DNA of 64,000 nucleotides from Elusimicrobiales bacterium (GTDB lineage: Bacteria > Elusimicrobiota > Elusimicrobia > Elusimicrobiales > UBA9959). The position numbers and the translations under genes were made by a program. The notes below the pieces were generated by a model. That model worked only from the letters and a program-made list of their open reading frames with translations. It was not told the origin of the DNA and made no database searches. This document shows positions 42,684 to 51,541 of this stretch, in pieces. Location of the stretch: assembly GCA_028688015.1 (NCBI GenBank), contig JAQTZB010000003.1, positions 62,001 to 126,000 of the forward strand, written 5' to 3'. The first letter of the stretch is position 1; every line of letters starts with the position of its first letter.

Positions 42684-44111
42684 TCAGTGCCGGGGGCCGA
42701 AGGAGATGGAGTTGCGCAGCAGCTGCCAGCCGCGCACGGGCATGTCCCAGCCGAAGCCGCCGTCGCGCGCCGCGCGGTACATGCGCGCGGGGTTCAGGAA
42801 AAAGCCGAGGAAGGCCCACTTGTAGAGCAGCCGGTAGTGAAAGTCGCTCATCTCGCTGGCGTTGAACGGGGCGGCGTGGTACTCATAGTCGGCGGCCCTG
42901 GCTCCGGCGGGCAGGCGCCCGGCCCTGGCGAACATCTCGTAGAGCTCCGTATTGGGATAGGGGTTGGGCGTGAAGAAGAAGGCCATGTGCAGGCGCGACC
43001 GGTGCGCGTAGCTGATAGTCTCCATCATTTCCGCGGCCGTCTCCGTCGGCAGGCCCAGCATGAAGAAGCCGCGGGTGAAGATGCGCCTGTCAGCCAGCAG
43101 GTTTATGGCGCGCGTGGTCTTCTCAAGCGACAGGTTCTTATCCAGCATCTTCTGCAGGCGGGGCGAGGCCGTCTCTACGGCCACCGACACTTCCCGCGCG
43201 CCGGCCCGCTTCAGCAGGTCTATCTGCGGCTCGTCGAGCAGGTCGGCGCGCAGGCCGTTGGGGAAGCTCAGCGCCAGGTCCGGGCCGCGCGCGGCCAGCA
43301 GTTCCAGGATGCGGGCGAAGCGCGGCGCGTCCAGGTTGGCTATATCGTCGTAAAATTCAACGTGGTCCGCACCCAGGCGCTTTATCAGCGCGGCCTCCTC
43401 CGCCACGCTTTCAGGGGAGCGGGGCCGGAAGGCTTTGCCGAAGATGCGGTGGCAGAACACGCACTGGTACGGGCACCCGCGCGAGGTGGTGAGCGGCAGG
43501 TAGGCGCGCTTGCCCATGGTGGACATGCCGCTGACCTGCCAGTAGCGCCGGTAGTCCAGCAGGTCCCAGGCCGGCAAAGGCAGCGCGTCGAGGTCCAGTA
43601 TCGGCGGGCGCTGGGCGGAGAATTCCGTTTTGCCCTCGGCGCGGAAAGCCAGGCCCGGCACGCCGCGCAGCAGTTCCGGTTCCTTCCAGCGCGGCCCTTC
43701 CGAAACTATCAGCCGCACCAGTTCTACGAGCGTCTCTTCCCCCTCTCCTAGCACGGCGGCGTCGGCCCCGTCGCGCAGCACGGCTTCCGGGTCGGAGGTG
43801 GGGTGCGGCCCGCCCAGCAGCACGGGCACCCCCGGGCTCTCGCCTTTCGCCGCGGCCGCCATTCTGAGGGCCAGCGGGTATTCGGCCGTCAGGCAGCTGA
43901 AGCCGACGGCGTCCGGTTTGAGCTCGCGCACCGCGGCGCGCACTGCGCCCTCGGCGTCAGGCTCGAAATAGGCGTCGAGCAGCCGCACGTCCGCGCCCAG
44001 GCGCGCGCGCAGGGCGGCCGCCAGGTAGAGGACGCCCAGCGGCGGCACCGCGTTGGGCACCTTGAGGCCGCGGCTGCGGCTTTTTACCAGCAGTACTACG
44101 GGTTTTTTCAT
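42684..44111 (-). CDS. B12-binding-like radical SAM protein
   Basis: 475 residues from the ATG at 44111. An ATG at 44126 is in frame, but a TAGAAT box lies immediately ahead of it, so a transcript would begin between the two. The first domain (VPPLGVLYLAAAL, LLGGPHPTSDPEAVL, AVLGEGEETL) is B12-type, then TTSRGCPYQCVFCHR (C213, C217, C220), VAVETASPRL and GFFMLGLPTETAA. Outlying relative of the 15780-21001 group. A single gene with its own promoter; substrate unknown. Confidence 0.75.
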   Translation of the reverse strand: MKKPVVLLVKSRSRGLKVPNAVPPLGVLYLAAALRARLGADVRLLDAYFEPDAEGAVRAAVRELKPDAVGFSCLTAEYPLALRMAAAAKGESPGVPVLLGGPHPTSDPEAVLRDGADAAVLGEGEETLVELVRLIVSEGPRWKEPELLRGVPGLAFRAEGKTEFSAQRPPILDLDALPLPAWDLLDYRRYWQVSGMSTMGKRAYLPLTTSRGCPYQCVFCHRIFGKAFRPRSPESVAEEAALIKRLGADHVEFYDDIANLDAPRFARILELLAARGPDLALSFPNGLRADLLDEPQIDLLKRAGAREVSVAVETASPRLQKMLDKNLSLEKTTRAINLLADRRIFTRGFFMLGLPTETAAEMMETISYAHRSRLHMAFFFTPNPYPNTELYEMFARAGRLPAGARAADYEYHAAPFNASEMSDFHYRLLYKWAFLGFFLNPARMYRAARDGGFGWDMPVRGWQLLRNSISFGPRH

Positions 44112-44126
44112 CTTAAGGCCCGCCAT

Positions 44127-44132
44127 ATTCTA
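44127..44132 (-). promoter_or_regulatory. -10 box (TAGAAT) of the B12-type rSAM gene
   Basis: TAGAAT on the minus strand directly before the ATG at 44126. A transcript begun six to eight bases later would exclude that ATG and serve the one at 44111. Confidence 0.4.
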
Positions 44133-44160
44133 GTCAATGGCCGGCGTCCCTGTAAAACTT

Positions 44161-46353
44161 TCAGCTCCGGGCGGCCAGCGCCGCTTCGGCCTCGGCCCGG
44201 CGGGGCCAGTCAGCGGGCGCGTTCTGCGCGGCGCGCAGCAGTTCGGCGCGGGCCTGCGCCGGGCGGCCCAACGCCCGCAACAGCCCGTAGGCGCGCCAGC
44301 CCGCCTCGGCGGCAGCCAGCGGCGGCCGGCCGTCGGCGGCGAAATAAGCGGCGTAGGAGGCGGCCCGGCAGTATTTGAGAGCTTCCGCAGCCTGGCCTTC
44401 CGCCTGGCAGAGTTCCAGCAGGACGCCGGCCGTAGCGGGATTGAAATCGACCTCCAGCGCGCGCAGCAATTCCGCGCGCGCTCCGGCCTTATCTCCGGCT
44501 TTTGTTCGTTTCTCGGCTTCGCCCTTCAGCGCCACGGCTTTGGCCGCGCCGGCGGACCACAGCCTCTCCAACCCTGCCTGGGACAGGCCGAAAACGCCGG
44601 GGGCCAGCCACCGGCGCACCTCGCGCGGCCCGAAGCTGCCAGCGCGCATTTCGCCCAGCGCGTCGGCCAGCAGCCGCAGGCTCCCGTCGAACGCCGCATT
44701 TTTTTCCAGAGCGGCCAGGATCTTGGCCATGCGCTCCGGCGGCAGCCGCAGCAACTCTCTATAAACGAAAACCGACCAGAACGGACCCTCGGCGCCCTGC
44801 AGCAGCGCGTCCAGTTCCCTGTCCCTGGCATAGGGCGCGCTCCGCAGACCGGCGTGCTCCGCGGCGTAAAGGGCTCGCGCCCGGCCCAGAGTAACCGCAC
44901 CCGCCGCCCCGCGGCCCAACTCGAACTCCCGCAGCGCCAGCGCGGCGGCGCAGCGGGTGGCGCAACCCGGCGGCAGTTTCAAGGCGGCCGGCTCTTCCGA
45001 AGAGAATACGCCCAAAGTATACGCCAGTTCCGCGTCGCGGAAATCAGAGCTGAATTCCGCCAGGCAGGCCCGCTGGCCGGAGTAAGCGCCTTTGAGCCAG
45101 AGCTCCGCGCAGGCCAGCTCGCGCAGTGTCCTGTCGCCGTTGAGCACGGCTGCGGCTTCGCGGAAGGTGACGCCGGCGGCGCCGCTGCGCGCGGCGCGGC
45201 CCGGGTAAGCCAGGACCAGCGCCAGTACGGCCAGCGCGGCGCCCAGGCCGGCGGCCGAAGAGACCGAGACCGCCAGCTCCGCGGTTCTGTCTTCCCCACC
45301 TGCTTTAAAGAAGGGCGCGCCCAGCAGCGGCGGCAGCAGAAAGAGCAGCGGATAGAAATACCGCTCTTCCACCGGCAGCAGCGCGTGAATGCCGATGAAA
45401 TAGGCGGGCAGCAGCAGCAGCGGCAGCCTGTCCCCGCCCCGGCTGAAGACGGCTGCGGCCAGGAACAGCAGCAGCGGCGCCGGGTAAAACAGGAAGATGG
45501 CCCACAGCCGCCGCAGCACGGTCAGGGCGAAATCCAGCGGTTTGGCCGCTGCCTCGCTGAAATAGAACTTCAGGGGGGACTCGCCGCCTGGCGCCGCCAG
45601 CGCGGCCGTATCCCCGTTCATGGTATAGACGGCGCCGCGGGCGGCCGTCACCAGGTTGCAGGCCGCGCGTCCGGAGTCCAGCAGCGCGAACCTGCCGGAG
45701 ACGGACTTGTTCAGCAGGCCCCAGGGCAGCAGCAGCGCGTAAGCGGAGAGGGTGAACAGGGCCGCCCGCGGCCAGAAGGCGCGCCCGCGCGCGCCGCAGC
45801 AGGCCAGGCGGCTGAGCTCGAAGACCGGCGGGAACAGGAAGAGCGGCGTCCTGACGAGCAGGCCGGCGCCCACGCCCAGCCCGGCCAGCGCCGCGGCGCG
45901 CGGGCTATCGGAGCGGCCGCGCCGCAGCAGCAGGCAGAGGGTGAGCAGCAGAAAAAAAGTATAGAAGGACTGCTCCGCGTCATACGAGAAGCCGGCGGCC
46001 GCCTCGAAAACCCCGGCGGCGGCCAGCGCCAGCAGACCCGCCCGCCGGCCCCGGAACAGCGCGCCGGCGGCGAAGGTCAGCAGGTAGCCCCCGAAGCGCA
46101 CCGCAAGCAGCAGCGCGGCCTCCGCGCCGAAATTTTTTGCGGCGGCCAGCAGCGCGCCGAACAGCGGCATCCCCCAGCCCGCGCCGTTGTGGAAAAGCCC
46201 GGCCAGCAGGAAGCTGGCCGGCTCCGGCTTTTCAAGATAGGCGCGCGGCAGGCCCGGTCCGCCCGGAAGGAAGACCAGCGCCGCCAGGCCGGCGGCCAGC
46301 AGCAGCGGCAGTGCCGCGCCGCTTAAAAGAGCCGGACGGCCGGCGGTCTTCAT
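44161..46353 (-). CDS. Polytopic membrane protein with TPR-like C-terminal region
   Basis: 730 residues from an ATG overlapping the cysteine desulfurase stop (ATGA); the frame upstream to 46476 is a shadow. The first 400 residues contain about ten hydrophobic segments arranged as in GT39/PMT-type (GT-C) glycosyltransferases, with an early loop KPEPASFLLAGLFHNGAGWG. The last 250 residues are alanine-rich helical pairs (for instance AKAVALKGEAEKRTKAGDKA and GRPAQARAELLRAAQNAPAD) resembling TPRs. The 59881 protein has the same plan. Last gene of the long minus-strand operon. Possibly transfers a lipid-linked sugar to a protein; not certain. Confidence 0.55.
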   Translation of the reverse strand: MKTAGRPALLSGAALPLLLAAGLAALVFLPGGPGLPRAYLEKPEPASFLLAGLFHNGAGWGMPLFGALLAAAKNFGAEAALLLAVRFGGYLLTFAAGALFRGRRAGLLALAAAGVFEAAAGFSYDAEQSFYTFFLLLTLCLLLRRGRSDSPRAAALAGLGVGAGLLVRTPLFLFPPVFELSRLACCGARGRAFWPRAALFTLSAYALLLPWGLLNKSVSGRFALLDSGRAACNLVTAARGAVYTMNGDTAALAAPGGESPLKFYFSEAAAKPLDFALTVLRRLWAIFLFYPAPLLLFLAAAVFSRGGDRLPLLLLPAYFIGIHALLPVEERYFYPLLFLLPPLLGAPFFKAGGEDRTAELAVSVSSAAGLGAALAVLALVLAYPGRAARSGAAGVTFREAAAVLNGDRTLRELACAELWLKGAYSGQRACLAEFSSDFRDAELAYTLGVFSSEEPAALKLPPGCATRCAAALALREFELGRGAAGAVTLGRARALYAAEHAGLRSAPYARDRELDALLQGAEGPFWSVFVYRELLRLPPERMAKILAALEKNAAFDGSLRLLADALGEMRAGSFGPREVRRWLAPGVFGLSQAGLERLWSAGAAKAVALKGEAEKRTKAGDKAGARAELLRALEVDFNPATAGVLLELCQAEGQAAEALKYCRAASYAAYFAADGRPPLAAAEAGWRAYGLLRALGRPAQARAELLRAAQNAPADWPRRAEAEAALAARS

Positions 46354-47606
46354 TTCCCCCGGCCGAGCAGGGAGAGATATTTTTCGAGGGCCCCGGCAAA
46401 ACAGCTGACGTCGCCGGGGGTATTGTAGGCGAAGAAGGAGAGCCTTATGGTTTCGGCGTAGCCGGAGTTCAGGCACGCGAGGTCGGCGCAGTGGCGGCCG
46501 GTGCGGACCGCTATCAGGGAGCCCTTCACGCCCTCGTTCAGGAAAAGGCTGAAATCCGGCACCGAAAAGCCTTTCACCGCCGGCGCCAGCGAAACCAGCG
46601 AGCCGCCGGGGATGTCCTCCGGACGGCCAAGCACGCGCACGCCTTTCACGCCGCCCAGCTCCTTCAGCGAGGCGGAGACCAGCGAGGAGACGTGCGCCCT
46701 GATGGCCGGGAAGCCGGCCCTGGTCAGGCGCTCCAGCGCGGCGGCGAGGCCGGCCGCGCCGGAATAATTCTGCACTCCGGCCTCGAAGCCCTGGTAGCCG
46801 CCCAGGTAGCGCACGCTGTAGCGGCCGGCCGCGGCGGCTACTTCAGCCACGGTGCCGCCGCCCACACGGGAGGGGCGCAGCCGCTCCAACAGCGGCCGCT
46901 TCACGCAGAGGGCGCCGGTAAAGTAAGGCGCGCCGAGCTTATGGCCGGAGAAGGCGCAGGCGTCGGCGCCGTCGGCTGCGCCGCAGCGGCCGTGCGTCGG
47001 CGCGTACTGCGCGTCGTCGCAGAAAAGGTAAGCCCCGGCGGCGTGCGCTATCTCGGCGGCGCGGCGCACGTCGGCGGTGCCGCCGAAGATATTGGGCGCG
47101 TGCGTCACGCAGACCAGCGCCGTCCTGCGCGTAACCAGACGGGCCAGGCCGTCCAGGTCGACGCCGAAATCCTTCAGCGGCGCGACGCGCAGCTTTATGC
47201 GGCCGGCCGCGGCCAGCCGCTCGAACGGCAGGAAGACGGCGTTGTGCTCGAGCGGCGACAGCACCACCTCGCTGCGCTGCGGGGTGAAAGGGAAAGAGTT
47301 AGCCAGCAGGTTGGCGGCGTCGGTGACGCCCGCGGTGAAGATCACCTCTTCCGGAGAGCCGCCCATGAACGAGGCGGCTACGGAGCGGGCCGCATGGAAA
47401 TTCTCCTCCATCGCGGAGGCCAGCGAATGCAGGGAGCGCTTGCCGCCGCAGCCGCCCAGCAGCAGCATGTGCCGGCGCTGCGCGTCGGCCGCGCAGCGCA
47501 GCTTCAGCACCGTGCAGGCGCTGTCGAGGTAGACCAGGCGGCGGCCGCCGAAGCGCTCGTTCAGCGTCGGGAATTCTTTTTTAAGAGCGGCGAGGTTCTT
47601 GTTCAT
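46350..47606 (-). CDS. SufS-like cysteine desulfurase (class V PLP enzyme)
   Basis: 418 residues. LEHNAV (H120), FCDDAQ (D198), FSGHKLGAP with the PLP lysine K223, and RTGRHCADL with the persulfide cysteine C373 fit SufS/CsdA-type desulfurases, in which sulfur is taken from cysteine for Fe-S clusters or thio-modifications. Many clustered rSAM enzymes need multiple Fe-S clusters, or the enzyme could feed sulfur to a peptide. No SufE or scaffold gene is nearby. Four-base overlaps with both neighbours place it firmly in the operon. Confidence 0.8.
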   Translation of the reverse strand: MNKNLAALKKEFPTLNERFGGRRLVYLDSACTVLKLRCAADAQRRHMLLLGGCGGKRSLHSLASAMEENFHAARSVAASFMGGSPEEVIFTAGVTDAANLLANSFPFTPQRSEVVLSPLEHNAVFLPFERLAAAGRIKLRVAPLKDFGVDLDGLARLVTRRTALVCVTHAPNIFGGTADVRRAAEIAHAAGAYLFCDDAQYAPTHGRCGAADGADACAFSGHKLGAPYFTGALCVKRPLLERLRPSRVGGGTVAEVAAAAGRYSVRYLGGYQGFEAGVQNYSGAAGLAAALERLTRAGFPAIRAHVSSLVSASLKELGGVKGVRVLGRPEDIPGGSLVSLAPAVKGFSVPDFSLFLNEGVKGSLIAVRTGRHCADLACLNSGYAETIRLSFFAYNTPGDVSCFAGALEKYLSLLGRGK

Positions 47607-48448
47607 AAGGTCTTATGCACGGCTATGTAGTCCTTGCGCGGGCCGGGGCACAGCTTTACGAAGCGGCAGCCGCGGCAGGCCGGCACGCGGGCCTTTTCCT
47701 GCAAATGCGGGCCGTCGCGCCCCTCCCTCATTTTAACAATATCGACGTTGAGCCTGTAAAAATCGCCGAGGAAGCAGGGCGGGATATGGTCCACCTCGCA
47801 GCGAAGTTTGGCGGCCTCGCAGGCCGCGAGGGCTTTCAGCAGGTAGGGCCGCACGGCGGCGTAGCGCGGCAGGTACTTTTTTCCCGCCGCACGGCCCAGG
47901 CCCTTGATGTAGCTGAACTGCACCCACGCCGCGCCCGGCAGTTCCCGGGCGACGAAAGCGGCGAAGGCCGGCAGCTGTTTGTAATTCAGAGCGGTGATCA
48001 CGTGCGTCAGGCGCACCGGCGCGCCCGACGCTATCAGCCGGCGCACGCCGGCCGTCCGCTTCCTGAACCCTCCGGGCGCGCGGGTGATCTTCAGGTCCAG
48101 CGCGGCTGTGGCGGCCGGGAAATTCACGTTGAAATAGCCGCGGGCGGCCCGCAGGGTTTTGGCGATAGCGGCCAGCTCGGAGGCCGGCAGGTCCGCGGCG
48201 GCCAGCGCGTTGGTCTGCAGCTCGGCCCGGCGCCCCAGCTTTTTAACGGCCGCCAGCAGCATACAGAGGTTCTCCGCCCCGGCCAGCAGCGGCTCCCCCC
48301 CGGAGAGCTGCACAAGCCCGGGCGGCATGGCGGCGATCTCCTTCAGCCAGGCCTTCAGCGAAGGGGCGGGGTCCCGCCCGCCCTCTGCCGGATAGGAGCA
48401 GAACGCGCAGCGCTGGTTGCAGCGGCGGAACAGGTGGATCAGCGCCAT
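47603..48448 (-). CDS. Small radical SAM protein with auxiliary cysteine domain
   Basis: 281 residues. LFRRCNQRCAFC (C10, C14, C17), VQLSGGEPLLAG, then the C-terminal VDHIPPCFLGDFY and PACRGCRFVKLCPGPRKDY. The pattern Pro-x-Cys, then CxxC and a later CxG is shared with the 28881, 49422, 50612, 52686 and 53593 proteins, a second rSAM paralogue group in the window. The shortest member; it lacks the winged-helix-like end. Immediately upstream of the cysteine desulfurase. Confidence 0.72.
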   Translation of the reverse strand: MALIHLFRRCNQRCAFCSYPAEGGRDPAPSLKAWLKEIAAMPPGLVQLSGGEPLLAGAENLCMLLAAVKKLGRRAELQTNALAAADLPASELAAIAKTLRAARGYFNVNFPAATAALDLKITRAPGGFRKRTAGVRRLIASGAPVRLTHVITALNYKQLPAFAAFVARELPGAAWVQFSYIKGLGRAAGKKYLPRYAAVRPYLLKALAACEAAKLRCEVDHIPPCFLGDFYRLNVDIVKMREGRDGPHLQEKARVPACRGCRFVKLCPGPRKDYIAVHKTL

Positions 48449-48475
48449 AGGGTCATTGTAGGAAACATCCAGCCT

Positions 48476-49417
48476 TCAGCCTCTCTTTTTCGCCGTAAAA
48501 TTCAGCAATTCGAAACGCCCCGGCACCTTTTCCCGGGGCCCGCTGTCAGTGCGCCACGCCAGGGCTGCGCCGCCGGCGGCGGCCAGCGAGCCGCAGCGCT
48601 CCAGCACCCTGGCGGCGGGCGCCGGCAGCAGGGAGCGCGGCGGCAGCAGGCCGCTGTAGCGCACCTCATCTCCGGAGCCGGTTCCGTTCAGTACCGCATA
48701 GCTGTATTTTCCGCCGAACAGCAGCGGCCGCGCGAGGGTTTCTTTCAGCTGCAGGGCCCGCGCCGGCAGGTACTCCTCGAAGAAGCGGAAGATCTCCCGG
48801 CCCAATTGCGCGCTCCGGGCGCAGTTGTAGGAGCAGGGGTGCCAGCTGATGATCTGCAGGGCCGCTATATCCAGCGCCTTATTGCGGGCGCGCAGGCGGT
48901 CGAAGGCGGCCCTGTCCGCTGGCGTTCCGGTCAGGCGGGAAAAATAGTTGAAGACGTTGTTGAGCGTGAAGTCCAGCCGCCCCCTGTCGGCGGTGTTGGC
49001 AAGGATAAAGTCCACCAGGTCCGTGGTCTCCGCCACGGCGCGCCAGGCTATATACGCCTTCACACAGCACTCCGGGTAGCCCAGCAGCACGCCCCAGGCC
49101 GGGTCCGTCGGGGAGCGATGCCAGCTCTCGGCCGCCAGTTTAAGGTCCTTCAGCCTCCGGCCTATCAGCAGCATCCGCTTGCCGGAGGCCGGCACGGCCT
49201 TGAAGCCTTTCGCGCCGTAAAGTTCTTCCGGGAAAACATAGTGCAGCTTCAGCTCTGCACAAAGCACGCGGACATAGTCCCAGCCGGCGGGCTCGAAGTC
49301 GGTATAGAGCACGGGCTTGGCGCCGATCAGCAGGGCGGCCAGGTCGGAGAGCCCGGGGTCGCAATCCCGCAGGGCTGTGAGCCGGCCGAAAGGTTTTTTT
49401 AACTTGAGCAGGGGCAT
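48476..49417 (-). CDS. Uncharacterised GYPECC protein (DUF483-like)
   Basis: 313 residues. The striking element is LLGYPECCVKAY (GYPECC at about 113-118), with a further HPCSYNCARS near 193. A GYPxCCV signature is what I recall of DUF483-type proteins, which often occur near rSAM genes; assignment is tentative. Between the motifs the protein is mixed alpha/beta without a recognisable catalytic set. The paired cysteines could bind an Fe-S cluster, zinc or carry a persulfide from the nearby desulfurase. Placed between two rSAM genes with gaps of four and 27 bases. Confidence 0.55.
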   Translation of the reverse strand: MPLLKLKKPFGRLTALRDCDPGLSDLAALLIGAKPVLYTDFEPAGWDYVRVLCAELKLHYVFPEELYGAKGFKAVPASGKRMLLIGRRLKDLKLAAESWHRSPTDPAWGVLLGYPECCVKAYIAWRAVAETTDLVDFILANTADRGRLDFTLNNVFNYFSRLTGTPADRAAFDRLRARNKALDIAALQIISWHPCSYNCARSAQLGREIFRFFEEYLPARALQLKETLARPLLFGGKYSYAVLNGTGSGDEVRYSGLLPPRSLLPAPAARVLERCGSLAAAGGAALAWRTDSGPREKVPGRFELLNFTAKKRG

Positions 49418-49421
49418 GGCG

Positions 49422-50615
49422 CTAGAGCAGCTTTTTTACCTGTGCGTAAGGCTTCGCCAGCGACCAGCGGTAAACGCCGCGGGCGAAAACGCTTTTCACC
49501 AACCCCTTCGCGGCCAGGCCGGAGGCCGCCGCCAGCACGGAGTTGCCGTCTGAGCAGTCGCGGCAGAGCACGATGTCCTTCGACAAGGCCAGCACCTCCC
49601 GCGTGGAGGCGCCAGGCCGGCGGCGCAGGATCTCGAGCAGGCATTTCTCGTTGTCGGAAAAATAGACGCGGCCCGCGGCGGCGGCGGCCGGGGCCGCCCC
49701 CGGCTTCTTCACCGGCACGAAGCCGGCCCAGCCGAAGTTCTTTATGTACTGCGCGTCGGCGCCTCGGCAGCGGCCGCTCAGCGCGCAGGCCCGGCACGGC
49801 GGCCCCTTCACCTTGGCGGCGGCGGCGTTGGCGTCCAGGTCGGTGCGGCCGCCGGAGGGGTCGGTGACCAGCGTGTTGAACAGGTCCAGGCCGATAGCCA
49901 GCTTCTCGCGGCCCTTCAGGAAGCAGGGCGGCGTGTTCAGGAACAGGATCTCACCCGGCAGGCCGGCGGCTTCCATGGTCCGCACGGCGGCGTCGAAATA
50001 CGGCTCACACTCAGCCAGGCTGACGCCAAGTTTTTTCGCGTTCGCGGCCATGGCGCCGTTGTAGACCGGATAGATGATGACGAAGTTGGTGATGCCGCGG
50101 TCCAGGTAAAACCTGATGATCTCGGGGAGCCGCTTGTAATTGAGCCGGTTGACCAGGATGTTGGTGCCGAGGCGGACCTTGAGTTTGCGCAGGTGCGCGA
50201 GCCCCGCCAGCGCCGCCTTCAGCGCGCCCGGCACGCCCACCAGCGCGTCGTGGTCCTTGGCCCGGTCGGTGGTGAAGGAGAATTTGCAGAAAGTAAGGCC
50301 GGCGCGGGCGAGCGCGCGGCAGAAGGCCGGGTCCGCCAGCTTGATGCCGTTGGTCTGCACCCGGATGAAGCGGAAGCCCACGGATTTGCCGAGCGCTATC
50401 ACCTTGAGGATGTCCGGCCGCACCAGCGGCTCGCCGCCGGTCAGGCCGAGGCGGCGGTAGCCGTCGCGGTAGGCCGAATAGATGTTGCGGGCGACCGCGT
50501 CGAACGGCGCGTTGAGCGATTTGTCAAAATCCCCCTGCGAGCAGAAGCGGCACCGGGCGTTGCAGTTATAGTTGAGGATCAGCTCGTAGCATTTGCCCAG
50601 GGCGCTCTTCTTCAT
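49422..50615 (-). CDS. Radical SAM protein with C-terminal DCSDGNSVL domain (locus B)
   Basis: 397 residues. NYNCNARCRFC (C18, C22, C25), RLGLTGGEPLVRPDI and VQTNGIKLADP form the core. TPPCFLKGRE and CRACALSGRCRGADAQY plus FGWAGFVPV make the auxiliary domain. The last 80 residues, beginning YFSDNEKCLLEIL and holding CRDCSDGNSVL, match the end of the 28881 protein and look like a winged helix. Whole-length similarity to 28881 shows a recent pair placed in different operons. Overlaps its upstream gene by four bases. Confidence 0.78.
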   Translation of the reverse strand: MKKSALGKCYELILNYNCNARCRFCSQGDFDKSLNAPFDAVARNIYSAYRDGYRRLGLTGGEPLVRPDILKVIALGKSVGFRFIRVQTNGIKLADPAFCRALARAGLTFCKFSFTTDRAKDHDALVGVPGALKAALAGLAHLRKLKVRLGTNILVNRLNYKRLPEIIRFYLDRGITNFVIIYPVYNGAMAANAKKLGVSLAECEPYFDAAVRTMEAAGLPGEILFLNTPPCFLKGREKLAIGLDLFNTLVTDPSGGRTDLDANAAAAKVKGPPCRACALSGRCRGADAQYIKNFGWAGFVPVKKPGAAPAAAAAGRVYFSDNEKCLLEILRRRPGASTREVLALSKDIVLCRDCSDGNSVLAAASGLAAKGLVKSVFARGVYRWSLAKPYAQVKKLL

Positions 50616-51541
50616 AGTTTCCTCACCGGCTTCAGCTCGGCGTCGCCGTAGCGCTTGAGGTACTCGGTCCAGAGGCCCTCGCAGGCGCCGTAGAGCAGGC
50701 AGCCGCGGCAGCGGGCCGTGCGGCGGCGGCCGACGGCGGCGCGCGAGCCGATGGCGTCGCGGTTAACGAAATCGGGGGCCCAGTGCTCCGTCAGGAACAG
50801 CTCGCGCTCGTTGATCTCGCTGATCTGCCCGAGGCAGTCCTTGAAATGGCACAGCGGCACGTAGCGCGCCTTCCAGCCGCCGTAGCCCGCGGCCCGGCCC
50901 AGCGCCAGCGCGCGGCGCATCAGCGGCGCGGCCTTGGAAATGCGCGGCACCAGCCTTTTAAAATCGTTCTTCGCCCCGCCGTAGTTGGGGTCCACGAAGA
51001 TGTATTCCACGTTGGGGATGCGGTTCTTTATATAGAACCTCGCTATCGCCGGCAGCGCGGCCAGGTTCCCTTTCACTACCGTGGTGTTGCCGCTGATCTT
51101 TTTAAAGCCGAGGGCGCGCAGGTTGGCCAGCCCTTTCTTAAGCTGGGCAAAACTGCCCGGGGCACGCGTGAGCGCGTCGTGCGTTTTGGCGTCGGGCCCG
51201 TGCACCGAGAAGACCAGGGCGTCTATGCCAGAGCGCACGATGCGGCGCGCCGCGGCCGGGTCGGCGAACAGGCGGCCGTTGGTGGCGCAGGCCACCTGCG
51301 GGATGCCGAGCTTCTTGGCCGCCGCCACGACGCGGCTGAAATCGGGTCGGATGGTGGCTTCCCCCCCGATGATCTCCAGAATATAAGCGCCCTTCCCTTT
51401 TGCGCGGGCCGCCTCGCGGAGCAGTTCGGCGGTGGTTTTTTGCGGCAGGGCGCGCTTGTCGGCGTCTATGCAGAAGGCGCAATTGTTGTTGCAGGCGTAG
51501 CCCGTGAACAGCACGACCTTGAGCTTCTTGTCCCCGTTCAT
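50612..51541 (-). CDS. Radical SAM protein (locus B)
   Basis: 309 residues from the ATG at 51541 (ATGA overlap with the A24-like gene); the open frame to 51922 is the reverse of that gene. GYACNNNCAFCID (C17, C21, C24), EIIGGEATIRPDF, ACATNGRLFAD and VFSVHGPDAKTHDALTRAPG follow. The C-terminal VPLCHFKDCLG, CRGCLLYGACEG and YGDAELKPV are auxiliary-domain elements as in 53593 and 52686. HGPxxxxHDALT is typical of this peptide-linked rSAM branch. Confidence 0.72.
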   Translation of the reverse strand: MNGDKKLKVVLFTGYACNNNCAFCIDADKRALPQKTTAELLREAARAKGKGAYILEIIGGEATIRPDFSRVVAAAKKLGIPQVACATNGRLFADPAAARRIVRSGIDALVFSVHGPDAKTHDALTRAPGSFAQLKKGLANLRALGFKKISGNTTVVKGNLAALPAIARFYIKNRIPNVEYIFVDPNYGGAKNDFKRLVPRISKAAPLMRRALALGRAAGYGGWKARYVPLCHFKDCLGQISEINERELFLTEHWAPDFVNRDAIGSRAAVGRRRTARCRGCLLYGACEGLWTEYLKRYGDAELKPVRKL

